Shown here piece by piece: positions 16,741 through 25,190 of a stretch of DNA of 64,000 bases (positions are counted from its first letter, which is position 1; each line of letters begins with the position of its first letter). A program made the position numbers and the translations under genes. The notes under the pieces were generated by a model, which was not told the DNA's origin, did no database searches, and saw only the letters and a list, made by a program, of their open reading frames with translations. Where the stretch lies: the NCBI GenBank assembly GCA_947631945.1, contig CANRNI010000002.1:1-64000 (forward strand), read 5' to 3'. Origin of the DNA: an uncultured Clostridia bacterium. Its GTDB lineage: Bacteria; Bacillota; Clostridia; Oscillospirales; Acutalibacteraceae.

Positions 16741-16827
16741 GACATTTTTAACAAAAAATTTAAATTTCAATAATTTGCACAAATTATATTCCGTTATAAA
16801 AAATCAAAAATACAAAATAGACAAAAA

Positions 16828-16845
16828 TTCTGCAAAAAAACAGAA
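16828..16845 (-). terminator. Weak terminator after lipoprotein gene
   Basis: TTCTG / CAGAA with an 8-base loop, followed leftward by TTTTTGTC. Only 5 bp, so weak, but correctly placed 12 bases after the stop codon. Confidence 0.4.
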
Positions 16846-16856
16846 AAATTATAATA

Positions 16857-17621
16857 TTACCGCACAGTATCCGTTTCCGCCGGAAGAAGCTCGGCAAACA
16901 TAATCATACTGCCTTTTAACGTGTAATGCTGCGCCGCCGCCTGACGAACCGAACCGGCAGCCAAGCCGCCCCGAATATTTACGCGGTAAGTTATACCGCT
17001 GCTAAGATAGCCCTCTTCATTGTTATAGTCCTTATAGTATATGACAATGTTGTCCGTTATATCCTCGGAGGAAATATTAGCGACGGTAAGTATGCCGTCC
17101 GAACCGCTTATTTCAATTTTATCCTCCAAAAAAGACGGCTCATCGTCAAAAAACACAATATTTTCAAGATTCCATTTGGGCATTTCGTCCTCAAGCGCCC
17201 TATATGGCGAAGCGTTTTCCTCCGCTATATCGCAGGTCGCTCCCGCCGGTACGGTCGAAGCCGAATAAGTATACATCTTGCCGTCGGAATATTCGGCGGT
17301 AAACTTTATATATTGCAGCGTCTGTTCCGTATCGTTATAAATAACAAGTCCCGAAACGTCCGATACTTCCCTGCCCGAGCCGTCCTCGTTGAATTTACCC
17401 GTAATATTAACGGAATTTATTACCTTTATTCCGCCGAAATCCGCCGCGAAGTCGATATTGTCGATATCAAGCGTTTCTTCTTCTCCGATATGAATATTAT
17501 CGCTACCGCTAAATTCCGATTTCGGCTCCGTGGTATCGCCCTCGTCGGGAGACTTCTTGCAGGACGCAAGAGAGAACAGCAACAGTAGGCATAAAAGCAA
17601 CGGAATAATTTTAACTTTCAT
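16857..17621 (-). CDS. Lipoprotein of unknown function
   Basis: 254 residues with a lipoprotein signal peptide (MKVKIIPLLLCLLLLFSLAS, then the lipidated Cys at 21), an acidic Ser/Thr/Glu linker, and a predicted beta-sandwich region (INSVNITGKFNEDG, GLVIYNDTEQTLQYIKFTAE, TVPAGATCDI). Such domains often fold as Ig-like or FxLYD modules in Gram-positive lipoproteins, but I do not recognise a named family. GAGGGGG precedes the start. It is probably monocistronic, lying between the AATTGACAATT repeat and the RiPP operon. Confidence 0.75.
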   Translation of the reverse strand: MKVKIIPLLLCLLLLFSLASCKKSPDEGDTTEPKSEFSGSDNIHIGEEETLDIDNIDFAADFGGIKVINSVNITGKFNEDGSGREVSDVSGLVIYNDTEQTLQYIKFTAEYSDGKMYTYSASTVPAGATCDIAEENASPYRALEDEMPKWNLENIVFFDDEPSFLEDKIEISGSDGILTVANISSEDITDNIVIYYKDYNNEEGYLSSGITYRVNIRGGLAAGSVRQAAAQHYTLKGSMIMFAELLPAETDTVR

Positions 17622-17648
17622 TTTTTATATAGCCCCCTCATCTTATTT

Positions 17649-17756
17649 CAATTGACAATTGACAATTAACAATTGACAATTATTACCGCGACAAAAACTT
17701 ATGGCAATACCGCAGAACCTTGAAATTGTCAATTGTACATTATCAATTATCAATTG
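17649..17756. repeat. AATTGACAATT palindromic element
   Basis: Two arms of about 33 bases (17649-17681 and 17724-17756), built from CAATTGACAATT-like units, are imperfect inverted repeats of each other around 42 bases. The central part contains GGCAATACCGCA (17703-17714), identical to the end of the 171-bp repeat family. The right arm overlaps the 3' end of the asparaginase gene, supplying its last codons and TGA. Confidence 0.7.
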
Positions 17757-18678
17757 AGTTTTTTGCCCATATTTTCATATAGATATATACAAAAGGCTCA
17801 TCGGGAAGATTTATTATTCCCAAATCGGGATAATACTTCGCCGATTCATATGCAACGCCACTCGGAGCATTAGGAAGGTATACGGGAACGCCGCTGTTCT
17901 TTGCTTTTTTGCAAAAATCCCTGAAAAATTTATTTTCCGTATTCAAAGTCCCGGAATGAAACGGACGGAGTATTACGGCCTTTACACCTGTAATATCATA
18001 TGAGTAATTATCTCCCGGGACAGCCGTTATTACAAGAATTCCGGAGCTTGCGGAAAATTCAAACACACCGAGCGGTTCAGACTTTTCAAAACGTTTATAA
18101 ATCGGATTTTTAATTATTTTGCCGTTTTCCCAATAGGCAAACGCTCCGCCGAGAGCGTTTACCTCGTCCGACATCTCCGAATGTGTTAAAAGACGTTCGG
18201 CAGGAAAAATATTGACACGTGATTTTCCGTTTTTATAGCTTACAAAAACTCCGCCGATAAGTCCTTCTTTAATAAAATCCACAGCCGCCGCAAAATTCGA
18301 TAAACCGTTGGCTCGCGAATCTTCAAGCGGATAATTGCTCGACGCCAATACAACCGGAACAGACGAGCTTCCGAGCGAAAGCGACAGCGCCGCCGCCGTA
18401 TACTGCAACGTATCAGTGCCGTGAAGCACAATTATTCCGTTGTAACGGCGCTCTTCAATTTTCTCATTTACACAGCGGATAAGAGTATTGAGCCTATCCG
18501 CCGTTAAATTTTCACTTAGAATAGTATACGGCGATATTACGTCAAAAAAATTTTCCGACTGCGTTTTTTCGAGGTACGTTTCTATCAGACGGTATTTTGC
18601 CGAAGCGTCGGGCGATATCCAATCGCCCATTACCGAGCTGCCTATTGTCCCGCCTGTAAAAATCAGTAAAATTTTCAT
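17743..18678 (-). CDS. L-asparaginase/glutaminase family protein
   Basis: 311 residues with the first catalytic Thr motif TGGTIGS (8-14) and the second LHGTDTL (about residue 85), the signature of type I/II asparaginases. These enzymes deamidate L-asparagine to aspartate and ammonia. No signal peptide is present, so it is cytoplasmic. The sequence around the second motif is family-like, but the C-terminal half is divergent, so the amide substrate could differ. It starts 9 bases after the leuS stop, suggesting co-transcription. Its C-terminal SIDN and stop codon lie inside the palindromic repeat, so the native end may have been replaced. Confidence 0.85.
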   Translation of the reverse strand: MKILLIFTGGTIGSSVMGDWISPDASAKYRLIETYLEKTQSENFFDVISPYTILSENLTADRLNTLIRCVNEKIEERRYNGIIVLHGTDTLQYTAAALSLSLGSSSVPVVLASSNYPLEDSRANGLSNFAAAVDFIKEGLIGGVFVSYKNGKSRVNIFPAERLLTHSEMSDEVNALGGAFAYWENGKIIKNPIYKRFEKSEPLGVFEFSASSGILVITAVPGDNYSYDITGVKAVILRPFHSGTLNTENKFFRDFCKKAKNSGVPVYLPNAPSGVAYESAKYYPDLGIINLPDEPFVYIYMKIWAKNSIDN

Positions 18679-18687
18679 GCGGGTTTT

Positions 18688-21093
18688 TTATTTAACTACG
18701 ATATTTACTAATTTGCCTTTGACGTAGAGTTCCTTTACAACCGTCTTGCCCTCGATAAGAGATGCAACGACCGTTTCCTTTTTTGCTGCGGCAATCGCGT
18801 CCTGAGACGAAATATCGGTCGGAACGTCAATTCTCGCCTTAATTTTGCCGTTTACCTGTATGGCTATCTGAACCGTGGAATCAACGCATTTCGTTTCATC
18901 GTATTCAGGCCAAGACCAGTCGGTAACGGTTCCGCCAAATTCCATTTTCTCCCACATTTCCTCGGTAACGTGAGGCGCGAAAGGATTGAGAAGCAAAATC
19001 AGAGTTTTCAATTCCGCTTTGTTTATCTCGCCGATGCTGTAAACAGTGTTCAAAAGCGTCATCATAGCGGCAATTGCGGTATTAAATTTCATCTGTTCTA
19101 TATCTTCGGAAACCTTTTTTATAGTCTTATTCATCGGTACGGACAGTTTTTCGGAATATTCCTCGCCGTCGGTCGTAATTTCAAGCAAATTCCATATTCT
19201 GTCTATAAAACGCTTACAGCCTTTAACGCTGTCCTCGCTCCACGGAGCCGCCTGCTCATAATCGCCCATAAATAAAACGTAAGTACGCAGCACGTCCGCT
19301 CCGAGACTCTCAACAACCTCGTTCGGGTCTATGACATTGCCCCTCGATTTGCTCATTTTTACGCCGTCGGGACCTAATATAAGCCCCTGAGCCGTTCTCT
19401 TGGCATAGGGTTCTTCATAAGGAACCTCGCCGATATCATACAGGAATTTATACCAGAACCGAGAGTAAATGAGGTGTCTTGTAACGTGTTCCATGCCGCC
19501 GTTATACCAATCAACGGGCATCCAGTATTTAAGTTCTTCAGCGTCGGCAAACGATTTTTCATTGTGTGGATCGACGTATCTGAGGAAATACCATGATGAA
19601 CCCGCCCATTGCGGCATAGTATCGGTTTCGCGCTTCGCATCGCCGCCGCATTTCGGGCATTTGCAGTTAACAAAGCTTTCAATTTTCGCGAGCGGACTTT
19701 CACCGTCCGAACCGGGCTCAAAATTTTCGACCTCGGGAAGCTTTAACGGAAGCTCGTCATAAGGTACTGCTACCATTCCGCATTTAGGACAATGGACGAT
19801 AGGTATCGGCTCGCCCCAGTACCTTTGACGGTTGAACGCCCAGTCCTTCATCTTATACTGAACGCCGCCCTCGCCTATTCCTTTTTCGGTGAGATAATCT
19901 ATCATTTTGGCGATTGATTCTTTTTTATTCGTCATTCCGTTCATAAATTCGGAATTGACCATCTCGCCGTCGCCCGAATAGGCTTCCTTTGAAATATCGC
20001 CGCCCTTTATTACCTCGATAATATCAATACCGAATTTTTTTGCGAAATCATAATCCCTTGAATCGTGAGCCGGAACGGCCATAATAGCGCCTGTGCCGTA
20101 GCCCATCATTACATAATCGGAAATATAAACGGGGATTTCCTTTCCGTTTACGGGATTTACGGCGGTAAGACCGTCAATTTTTACGCCCGTTTTATCCTTT
20201 ACAAGCTGTGTTCTCTCAAACTCCGTTTTTTTGCTGCATTCGGCGCGGTACGCTTCGATTTCGTCCATATTGGAGATTTTGTCGGCGTATTTATCTATGA
20301 TAGGATGCTCGGGAGCTATAACCATGAACGTTACGCCGAAAAGGGTATCGGGACGGGTAGTGTAAATTCTCAGCCGCTCGTCGTTATTTTTAATGGGAAA
20401 GTTGACGAACGCTCCCCTCGATTTGCCTATCCAGTTGACCTGCTGTAACTTGATATTCGGGAGATAATCGACCTTTTCAAGCCCCTCCAGAAGCTTGTCG
20501 GCGTACTCCGTTATGCGGAGATACCAAACGTCTTTTGACTTTTGGATAACGTCGCTGTGGCATATATCGCACTTGCCGCCCTGTGAATCTTCGTTTGAAA
20601 GCACGACCTTGCACGACGGACAATAGTTTACAAGCGTTTTATCACGAAAAGCAAGACCTTTTTCAAACATTTTAAGGAAAATCCACTGTGTCCATTTATA
20701 ATAGCCGTCCTCGGTGGTGTCTATAACTCTTGTCCAGTCAAAAGAAAATCCCACTTTTTTAAGCTGGTCGGTAAATTTAGCTATATTTGTATCGGTCACT
20801 TTTCGCGGATGTATGCCCGTCTTTATGGCGTAATTCTCGGTAGGAAGCCCGTAAGCGTCAAAGCCTATCGGGAAAAGGACGTTATAACCCTGCAATCTGC
20901 GTTTTCTTGAAATGACTTCAAGACCGCTGTACGCTTTTATATGACCGACGTGCATTCCCGCGCCGCTCGGATACGGAAACTCTACAAGACCGTAAAATTT
21001 CGGTTTGTCATGGTCGTCGGACGCGTGGAATACGCCCGATTCTTCCCATCTTTTCTGCCACTTCGGTTCAACGGATTTAAAATCGTAATACAT
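18688..21093 (-). CDS. leuS: Leucyl-tRNA synthetase
   Basis: 801 residues, the usual bacterial length. The class I HIGH-type motif is YPSGAGMHVGH near residue 40. The CP1 editing domain shows TTRPDTLFGVTFMVIAPEHP and GTGAIMAVPAHDSRDYDFA, and a zinc-binding insert has CPKCGMVAVP. KMSKSRGNVIDP and a C-terminal anticodon-binding region follow. It charges tRNA-Leu. It lies downstream of rsfS by 24 bases in a leftward housekeeping operon. Confidence 0.98.
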   Translation of the reverse strand: MYYDFKSVEPKWQKRWEESGVFHASDDHDKPKFYGLVEFPYPSGAGMHVGHIKAYSGLEVISRKRRLQGYNVLFPIGFDAYGLPTENYAIKTGIHPRKVTDTNIAKFTDQLKKVGFSFDWTRVIDTTEDGYYKWTQWIFLKMFEKGLAFRDKTLVNYCPSCKVVLSNEDSQGGKCDICHSDVIQKSKDVWYLRITEYADKLLEGLEKVDYLPNIKLQQVNWIGKSRGAFVNFPIKNNDERLRIYTTRPDTLFGVTFMVIAPEHPIIDKYADKISNMDEIEAYRAECSKKTEFERTQLVKDKTGVKIDGLTAVNPVNGKEIPVYISDYVMMGYGTGAIMAVPAHDSRDYDFAKKFGIDIIEVIKGGDISKEAYSGDGEMVNSEFMNGMTNKKESIAKMIDYLTEKGIGEGGVQYKMKDWAFNRQRYWGEPIPIVHCPKCGMVAVPYDELPLKLPEVENFEPGSDGESPLAKIESFVNCKCPKCGGDAKRETDTMPQWAGSSWYFLRYVDPHNEKSFADAEELKYWMPVDWYNGGMEHVTRHLIYSRFWYKFLYDIGEVPYEEPYAKRTAQGLILGPDGVKMSKSRGNVIDPNEVVESLGADVLRTYVLFMGDYEQAAPWSEDSVKGCKRFIDRIWNLLEITTDGEEYSEKLSVPMNKTIKKVSEDIEQMKFNTAIAAMMTLLNTVYSIGEINKAELKTLILLLNPFAPHVTEEMWEKMEFGGTVTDWSWPEYDETKCVDSTVQIAIQVNGKIKARIDVPTDISSQDAIAAAKKETVVASLIEGKTVVKELYVKGKLVNIVVK

Positions 21094-21117
21094 TTATAAA
21101 ATCTCCTTTTAGCGGGA

Positions 21118-21462
21118 TTAAATTTCGGAAATATCAATAAACGACGCGTCCGACCAGAGCCTTTCGAGGTTATAATATTCTCTGTCCTGAGGCGTGAAAA
21201 TATGAACCACAACATCGTTGTAATCGAGAAGAATCCAGCCTGTCGATCTGCCTTCGATATTTCTCGGTTTTATGCCAAGCTCGGATATTTTTTCCTCAAC
21301 GTCTTCGGCAAGAGAACGGACGTGCGTATTTGACGTACCGTTTACTATTATAAAATAATCCGCGATAACTGTCAATTCCGAAATTTTTATTACCTTGATA
21401 TCCTCGCCTTTTTTTTCGTCAAGTACCTTTATAATTTCCTTTGTAAGCTGTAAGCTTTCCAT
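21118..21462 (-). CDS. rsfS: Ribosomal silencing factor RsfS
   Basis: 114 residues with the RsfS (DUF143) core: ADYFIIVNGTSNTHVRSLAEDVEEK, GRSTGWILLDYNDVVVHIFTPQDREYYNLERLWSDA. RsfS binds uL14 on the 50S subunit and blocks 30S joining in starved cells. Its ATG overlaps the yqeK stop by one base (TAATG), so translation is coupled. Confidence 0.97.
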   Translation of the reverse strand: MESLQLTKEIIKVLDEKKGEDIKVIKISELTVIADYFIIVNGTSNTHVRSLAEDVEEKISELGIKPRNIEGRSTGWILLDYNDVVVHIFTPQDREYYNLERLWSDASFIDISEI

Positions 21463-22052
21463 TAAATCAACCCCTTATTTTTATAATTAAGAATAATATC
21501 ATTGTACGCGTCCATCGAATCGGGATGAACGGGATTTTCTTTTTCTATAAGCTCGGTTATCGTAAAGCCAAGCCCGGTAAGCATCGCGCTTTCAAGGCTT
21601 ATTTCCGCCTTTTCGCGCATAATATCAACTCCGTCATAATTTCTGTCCGCCGAGATAAAATCCGCTATGAACAGAATTTTTTCATTAACACTCATTCCGG
21701 CTCTGCCGGTCGTGTGATATCTTACGGCGGTCAAAATTTCTTCATCGTCAATGCTTAATTCATGCCTGATGTATTCGGCTCCCACAACAGCGTGCCACAG
21801 TTTTTTCTGCTTTTCCTCAATCGGCGTCAGATTAATACCGTATTTTTTGGTATATGCGAAAATCTCGTCGCTGTCCGCTTCTTTTAAAATATCGTGCAGA
21901 AGTCCCGCAAGATACATTTTTTCGCTGTCTCCGCCATACTTCTTCGAGAGATATTCTGCGGATTCGGCTACCTTAAGCGAATGGAACAAGCGATAATCCG
22001 ACAGATGAGCGCGAAGTATTTTTACATAGCCGTCAAATTTATTTATATCCAT
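21462..22052 (-). CDS. yqeK: HD-domain phosphohydrolase YqeK (Ap4A hydrolase type)
   Basis: 196 residues from the ATG at 22052 (MDINKFDGYV); longer starts would lie deep inside nadD. The HD signature is HSLKVAESAEYL, then LAGLLHDILKE, a later HAVVGAEYI and RYHTTGRAGM. YqeK enzymes are metal-dependent symmetrical diadenosine tetraphosphate hydrolases in Firmicutes. The gene overlaps the end of nadD by 14 bases, the conserved nadD-yqeK-rsfS arrangement. Confidence 0.93.
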   Translation of the reverse strand: MDINKFDGYVKILRAHLSDYRLFHSLKVAESAEYLSKKYGGDSEKMYLAGLLHDILKEADSDEIFAYTKKYGINLTPIEEKQKKLWHAVVGAEYIRHELSIDDEEILTAVRYHTTGRAGMSVNEKILFIADFISADRNYDGVDIMREKAEISLESAMLTGLGFTITELIEKENPVHPDSMDAYNDIILNYKNKGLI

Positions 22053-22638
22053 ATAAATTGTTTTCCTTAATATAATCCGAAATTTTATTCGGGACAAGTC
22101 CGCCGAAGCTTTCGCCGCCCGATATGCGGCTGCGGATTTCAGTAGAACTGACTTCAAACGGACTGACGTTAAAAATTTTTACATTTTCGTTTTTTAACTT
22201 TTCTTTTACGTAATCGGCCATTTTATCGGCGGTATCTTCATTGTTTCTTGAAATCGCGCATACAGTACATATATTAAGTATTTCGCGGAACTTGTACCAT
22301 GTGTTGAACGACAACAGCATATCCGAACCCATAAAAAGATATAATTCGGAGTTTTTGTATTTCGATTCAATATATTTCAGCGTGTCGTATGTGTAGCTCT
22401 TGCCGCCGCGTCTGATTTCGCAATCCGAAACTTCAAAAATATCGTCGGGAAAAGCGATTTTGCACATATCGAGCCTGTGAATGGGGTCAATATCGCCGTT
22501 GTTGTCCTTCTGCGGCGAAATATTGGACGGAATCACTATGATTTTATCAAGCTCCAATCTTTTTCCCAGCTCGCGCGAGAGCATAATATGACCGTTGTGC
22601 GGAGGATTAAAGCTGCCGCCGTAAATTCCGATTTTCAT
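22039..22638 (-). CDS. nadD: Nicotinate-nucleotide adenylyltransferase
   Basis: 199 residues with the nucleotidyltransferase motif GGSFNPPHNGH (H14xGH17) and the later FEVSSTEIRSRI motif. NadD converts nicotinate mononucleotide and ATP to deamido-NAD in NAD synthesis. The start overlaps the yhbY stop by 4 bases (ATGA). Confidence 0.97.
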   Translation of the reverse strand: MKIGIYGGSFNPPHNGHIMLSRELGKRLELDKIIVIPSNISPQKDNNGDIDPIHRLDMCKIAFPDDIFEVSDCEIRRGGKSYTYDTLKYIESKYKNSELYLFMGSDMLLSFNTWYKFREILNICTVCAISRNNEDTADKMADYVKEKLKNENVKIFNVSPFEVSSTEIRSRISGGESFGGLVPNKISDYIKENNLYGYK

Positions 22639-23054
22639 CTTCCGAGCTTTCTCCCGGCCGCCGCCTTACGTTGGGCGGCTGTTTTTCTTTCTTTTTTGGT
22701 GGGAACGGTCGCAGGGCGCTTTTCCGTATTAAATCGGCTTATCTTTCTCGCTTTTGCTTTCGGCTTCTTGCTTTCCGCTTTATGAAGCTCGGGATTGAAC
22801 CTGTAAAGTACGATAACTCCGCCTATTACCTGTATAACCTCGGAATTTGTTTTCGCCGCGACCGTATCAGCCGCTTCTCTCGGCGTCAGCGGTGAGGTTT
22901 CAAGCAGAACCTTAAATTTAATAAGCTCTCTCGCGTTAAGAGCGCCGTTGACCTGTTCGATAAACGCATCGGAAATCCCGCCCTTTCCGAGTTGGAACAA
23001 GGACTCAAGCGAGTTGGCTTTTGCGCGCCATTCGGCTCTTTCTTTTCCTGTCAT
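22635..23054 (-). CDS. yhbY: YhbY/CRM-domain ribosome-assembly RNA-binding protein
   Basis: 139 residues. The N-terminal CRM domain of about 95 residues has FQLGKGGISDAFIEQVNGAL, ELIKFKVLLET and the GGVIVLYRFNP end. It is followed by a strongly basic, Lys/Arg/Ala-rich tail of about 40 residues, longer than in many YhbY proteins. It binds pre-50S rRNA during assembly. The gene precedes nadD, and repeat copy B occupies the space upstream. Confidence 0.92.
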   Translation of the reverse strand: MTGKERAEWRAKANSLESLFQLGKGGISDAFIEQVNGALNARELIKFKVLLETSPLTPREAADTVAAKTNSEVIQVIGGVIVLYRFNPELHKAESKKPKAKARKISRFNTEKRPATVPTKKERKTAAQRKAAAGRKLGR

Positions 23055-23081
23055 ATATTTATCCTTTCAGTTATCTTTTAA

Positions 23082-23252
23082 GGCAATACCGCATAATTAT
23101 TGTCGTGCAGATGTGCCGAAAGATTTTTCGTCAGATTGCCAAAAGTGAAGAAGGAATACTGACGTATTTCAATGAGCTTTTGGCAAAAATGACGGAAAAT
23201 TTCGGTGCAGATGCGCGGCAAAGGCGTTAGCCGCTAATTGTGCGGTATTGCC
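23082..23252 (+). repeat. 171-bp inverted-terminal-repeat element, copy B
   Basis: It starts GGCAATACCGCATAATTA and ends TAATTGTGCGGTATTGCC; the 18-base ends match as inverted repeats at 17 positions. Internally it matches copy A (34067-34237) in reverse orientation over its whole length. It carries an open frame with FRQIAKSEEGILTYF and ELLAKMTEN. It has no transposase, so it is MITE-like. Its right end forms the 3' end of rdgB. Confidence 0.85.
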
Positions 23253-23841
23253 TTAAAAAATCGGGCAGTTTTTCTTTTAGAAGTTTAAGCGCTTTTCCTC
23301 TGTGGCTTACAGCGTCCTTTTCGGCGGAAGTCATTTCGGCAAAGCTCTTACCGTCGACATAAAATATCGGGTCAAATCCGAACCCTCCGCCGCCGCGCGG
23401 TTCAAAGCCTATTTTACCCTCGCATCTGCCTTCTACCGACAGCTCCCTGCCATCGGGAAAAATACAGCATACCGAGCTTATAAATCTTGCCGTTCTCTTT
23501 TCGTCGGGAACATCTTTAAGCTCGTCCAGCAAGACGGCAATTTTATGAGAAAAAGGCGTGTCGTGTCCGCCCGCATATCTTGCTGAATAGACTCCGGGCC
23601 TGCCGTTGAGAGCGTCCACGCAAAGCCCCGAGTCGTCGGCAATACAGGGAAGTCCCGTTTCTCTGCATCCGCTTTCGGCCTTGATTCTCGCGTTTTCGGC
23701 AAATGTGGTTCCCGTTTCCTCGGGGTCGGAAATTTCCGCTCCGATATCGGACGCTGTTACGGCGTCTATTCCAAGGGGCTTTAAAATGCGGCTTAACTCA
23801 TCGCGTTTTTTAATATTATGCGTCGCAATAAGGAATTTCAT
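23227..23841 (-). CDS. rdgB: XTP/dITP pyrophosphatase (RdgB/HAM1)
   Basis: 204 residues with the family landmarks ATHNIKKRDEL, TGTTFAENARIKA, CIADDSGLCVDALNGRPGVYSARYAG and GFGFDPIFYVDGKSFAEM, and SHRGKALKLL near the end. It hydrolyses non-canonical purine nucleoside triphosphates to keep them out of DNA. The last residues QYRTISG and the stop codon are encoded by the inverted terminal repeat of copy B, so the original C-terminus was replaced by the insertion. All catalytic parts are upstream. It lies 24 bases after ftsY. Confidence 0.96.
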   Translation of the reverse strand: MKFLIATHNIKKRDELSRILKPLGIDAVTASDIGAEISDPEETGTTFAENARIKAESGCRETGLPCIADDSGLCVDALNGRPGVYSARYAGGHDTPFSHKIAVLLDELKDVPDEKRTARFISSVCCIFPDGRELSVEGRCEGKIGFEPRGGGGFGFDPIFYVDGKSFAEMTSAEKDAVSHRGKALKLLKEKLPDFLRQYRTISG

Positions 23842-23865
23842 AAAATATCACCCTTGCCGAGAATA

Positions 23866-25155
23866 TTAGAGATAGAATTTATCGATTTCACCGTAGAGTG
23901 AATCAAGTTCGGAGTCTTCTCCACTATCGGTCTCATCTGAAGATGCGGGAGGTGTTTCTTTTGTTTCCTCGGCATTGCTCTCCTGTCCCTGTTCACTTGG
24001 CTGAACGCTTCCCTGAACTGGTTCGTTATCTCTTTCGGGACGTTCTCCCTCGGAATTATCTTCATGTTCGTCAGCCCCGTCTGATACGCCGCCGTATCCA
24101 GCATCTTCGCCGATTTCCATAATTTCTTCAAAAAATTCTTCGACTGCTTTTTCTGCTTCGCTTGTATCTGCGATTTCAACTTTTTCGAGCGGTTGTTCAT
24201 AAACGGGAAGCACCTCATTTTCCATTTCTTTATAATTTTCGGGAAGCTCATTGAAAAGACTTTCCGCAAACATTTTCGGATTAAACGGCTGAAGGTCGTC
24301 TATCCCCTCGCCTACGCCTATGAATTTGACGGGGATTTTCAGCTCGTTCTTTATAGCCAATACCACGCCGCCCCTTGCCGTACCGTCAAGCTTTGTAAGC
24401 ACAATGCCAGTTATCTCGGCGACATTCATAAATTCTCTCGCCTGATTTACCGCATTCTGGCCTGTGGTAGCGTCAAGGACAAGCAGAACTTCCCTGTCCG
24501 AATACGGAAGCTCGCGGTCAATAACTCTGTATATTTTCCGAAGCTCTTCCATAAGATTTTTCTTGTTGTGAAGTCTGCCGGCTGTGTCGCATATAAGTAT
24601 ATCCGCCATTCTCGCTTTACCGGCTTGAATCGTATCGAATATTACGGCGGCAGGGTCAGCGCCCTCGCTGTGCTTTATTATATCGACGCCCGCGCGCTCG
24701 GCCCATATATCGAGCTGGTCTATAGCGGCGGCTCTGAACGTATCCGCCGCTCCGAGTATTACCTTTTTGCCCTGCGCCTTATACATTGCCGCCATTTTTC
24801 CTATGGTCGTGGTTTTGCCTACGCCGTTTACGCCTATAACAAGAATTATCGAAGGCTGGGTAATCAGTCCCATATCCTCGCCGCCGTACAGTTTATCGGC
24901 GACAATGCTTTTTATTTCGTCCTTAACCTGTTTTGTTGATTTGAGTTTTTCTTTCTTAACTCTGTCGCGAAGCTCCTCGGTTATTTCAACAGCCGTCTGA
25001 ACACCTACGTCGCTCATTACAAGTATTTCCTCAAGCTCAACAAATAAATCGTCCTCAAAAGTGTCGAACGAGTCGAGCATTTCATCAATCGCGCCCGCCA
25101 TTTTATTTCTGGTCTTTTTAAGTCCGAAATTGAATTTTTTAAATAATCCTGCCAT
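23866..25155 (-). CDS. ftsY: Signal recognition particle receptor FtsY with C-terminal acidic tail
   Basis: 429 residues. The NG domain occupies 1-302: the N bundle, then G1 GVNGVGKTT (108-116), DTAGR (189-193) and [10 protein letters not shown] (253-262). FtsY is the membrane-associated GTPase receptor for SRP and its ribosome-nascent chain. Unusually, the acidic, Glu/Asp/Ser/Gln-rich disordered segment that normally lies N-terminal to NG is here a 127-residue C-terminal tail, and the N-terminus has only a short amphipathic basic helix. It lies 35 bases after smc, the common order in Firmicutes. Confidence 0.96.
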   Translation of the reverse strand: MAGLFKKFNFGLKKTRNKMAGAIDEMLDSFDTFEDDLFVELEEILVMSDVGVQTAVEITEELRDRVKKEKLKSTKQVKDEIKSIVADKLYGGEDMGLITQPSIILVIGVNGVGKTTTIGKMAAMYKAQGKKVILGAADTFRAAAIDQLDIWAERAGVDIIKHSEGADPAAVIFDTIQAGKARMADILICDTAGRLHNKKNLMEELRKIYRVIDRELPYSDREVLLVLDATTGQNAVNQAREFMNVAEITGIVLTKLDGTARGGVVLAIKNELKIPVKFIGVGEGIDDLQPFNPKMFAESLFNELPENYKEMENEVLPVYEQPLEKVEIADTSEAEKAVEEFFEEIMEIGEDAGYGGVSDGADEHEDNSEGERPERDNEPVQGSVQPSEQGQESNAEETKETPPASSDETDSGEDSELDSLYGEIDKFYL

Positions 25156-25190
25156 CGTATTTTCTCCTTATATGGTGTTATTCGGTACCG

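Noticed and set aside
17641-17757. AATTGACAATT tandem units as a CRISPR array
   Set aside because: Units are 12 bases without spacers, arranged as an inverted pair, and no cas genes are near.
22052-22157. Longer N-terminus for YqeK
   Set aside because: It lies entirely inside nadD and the ATG at 22052 begins the conserved HD protein.
24193-24939. 248-codon open frame antisense to ftsY
   Set aside because: The ftsY frame has all GTPase motifs; the antisense protein shows no family features.
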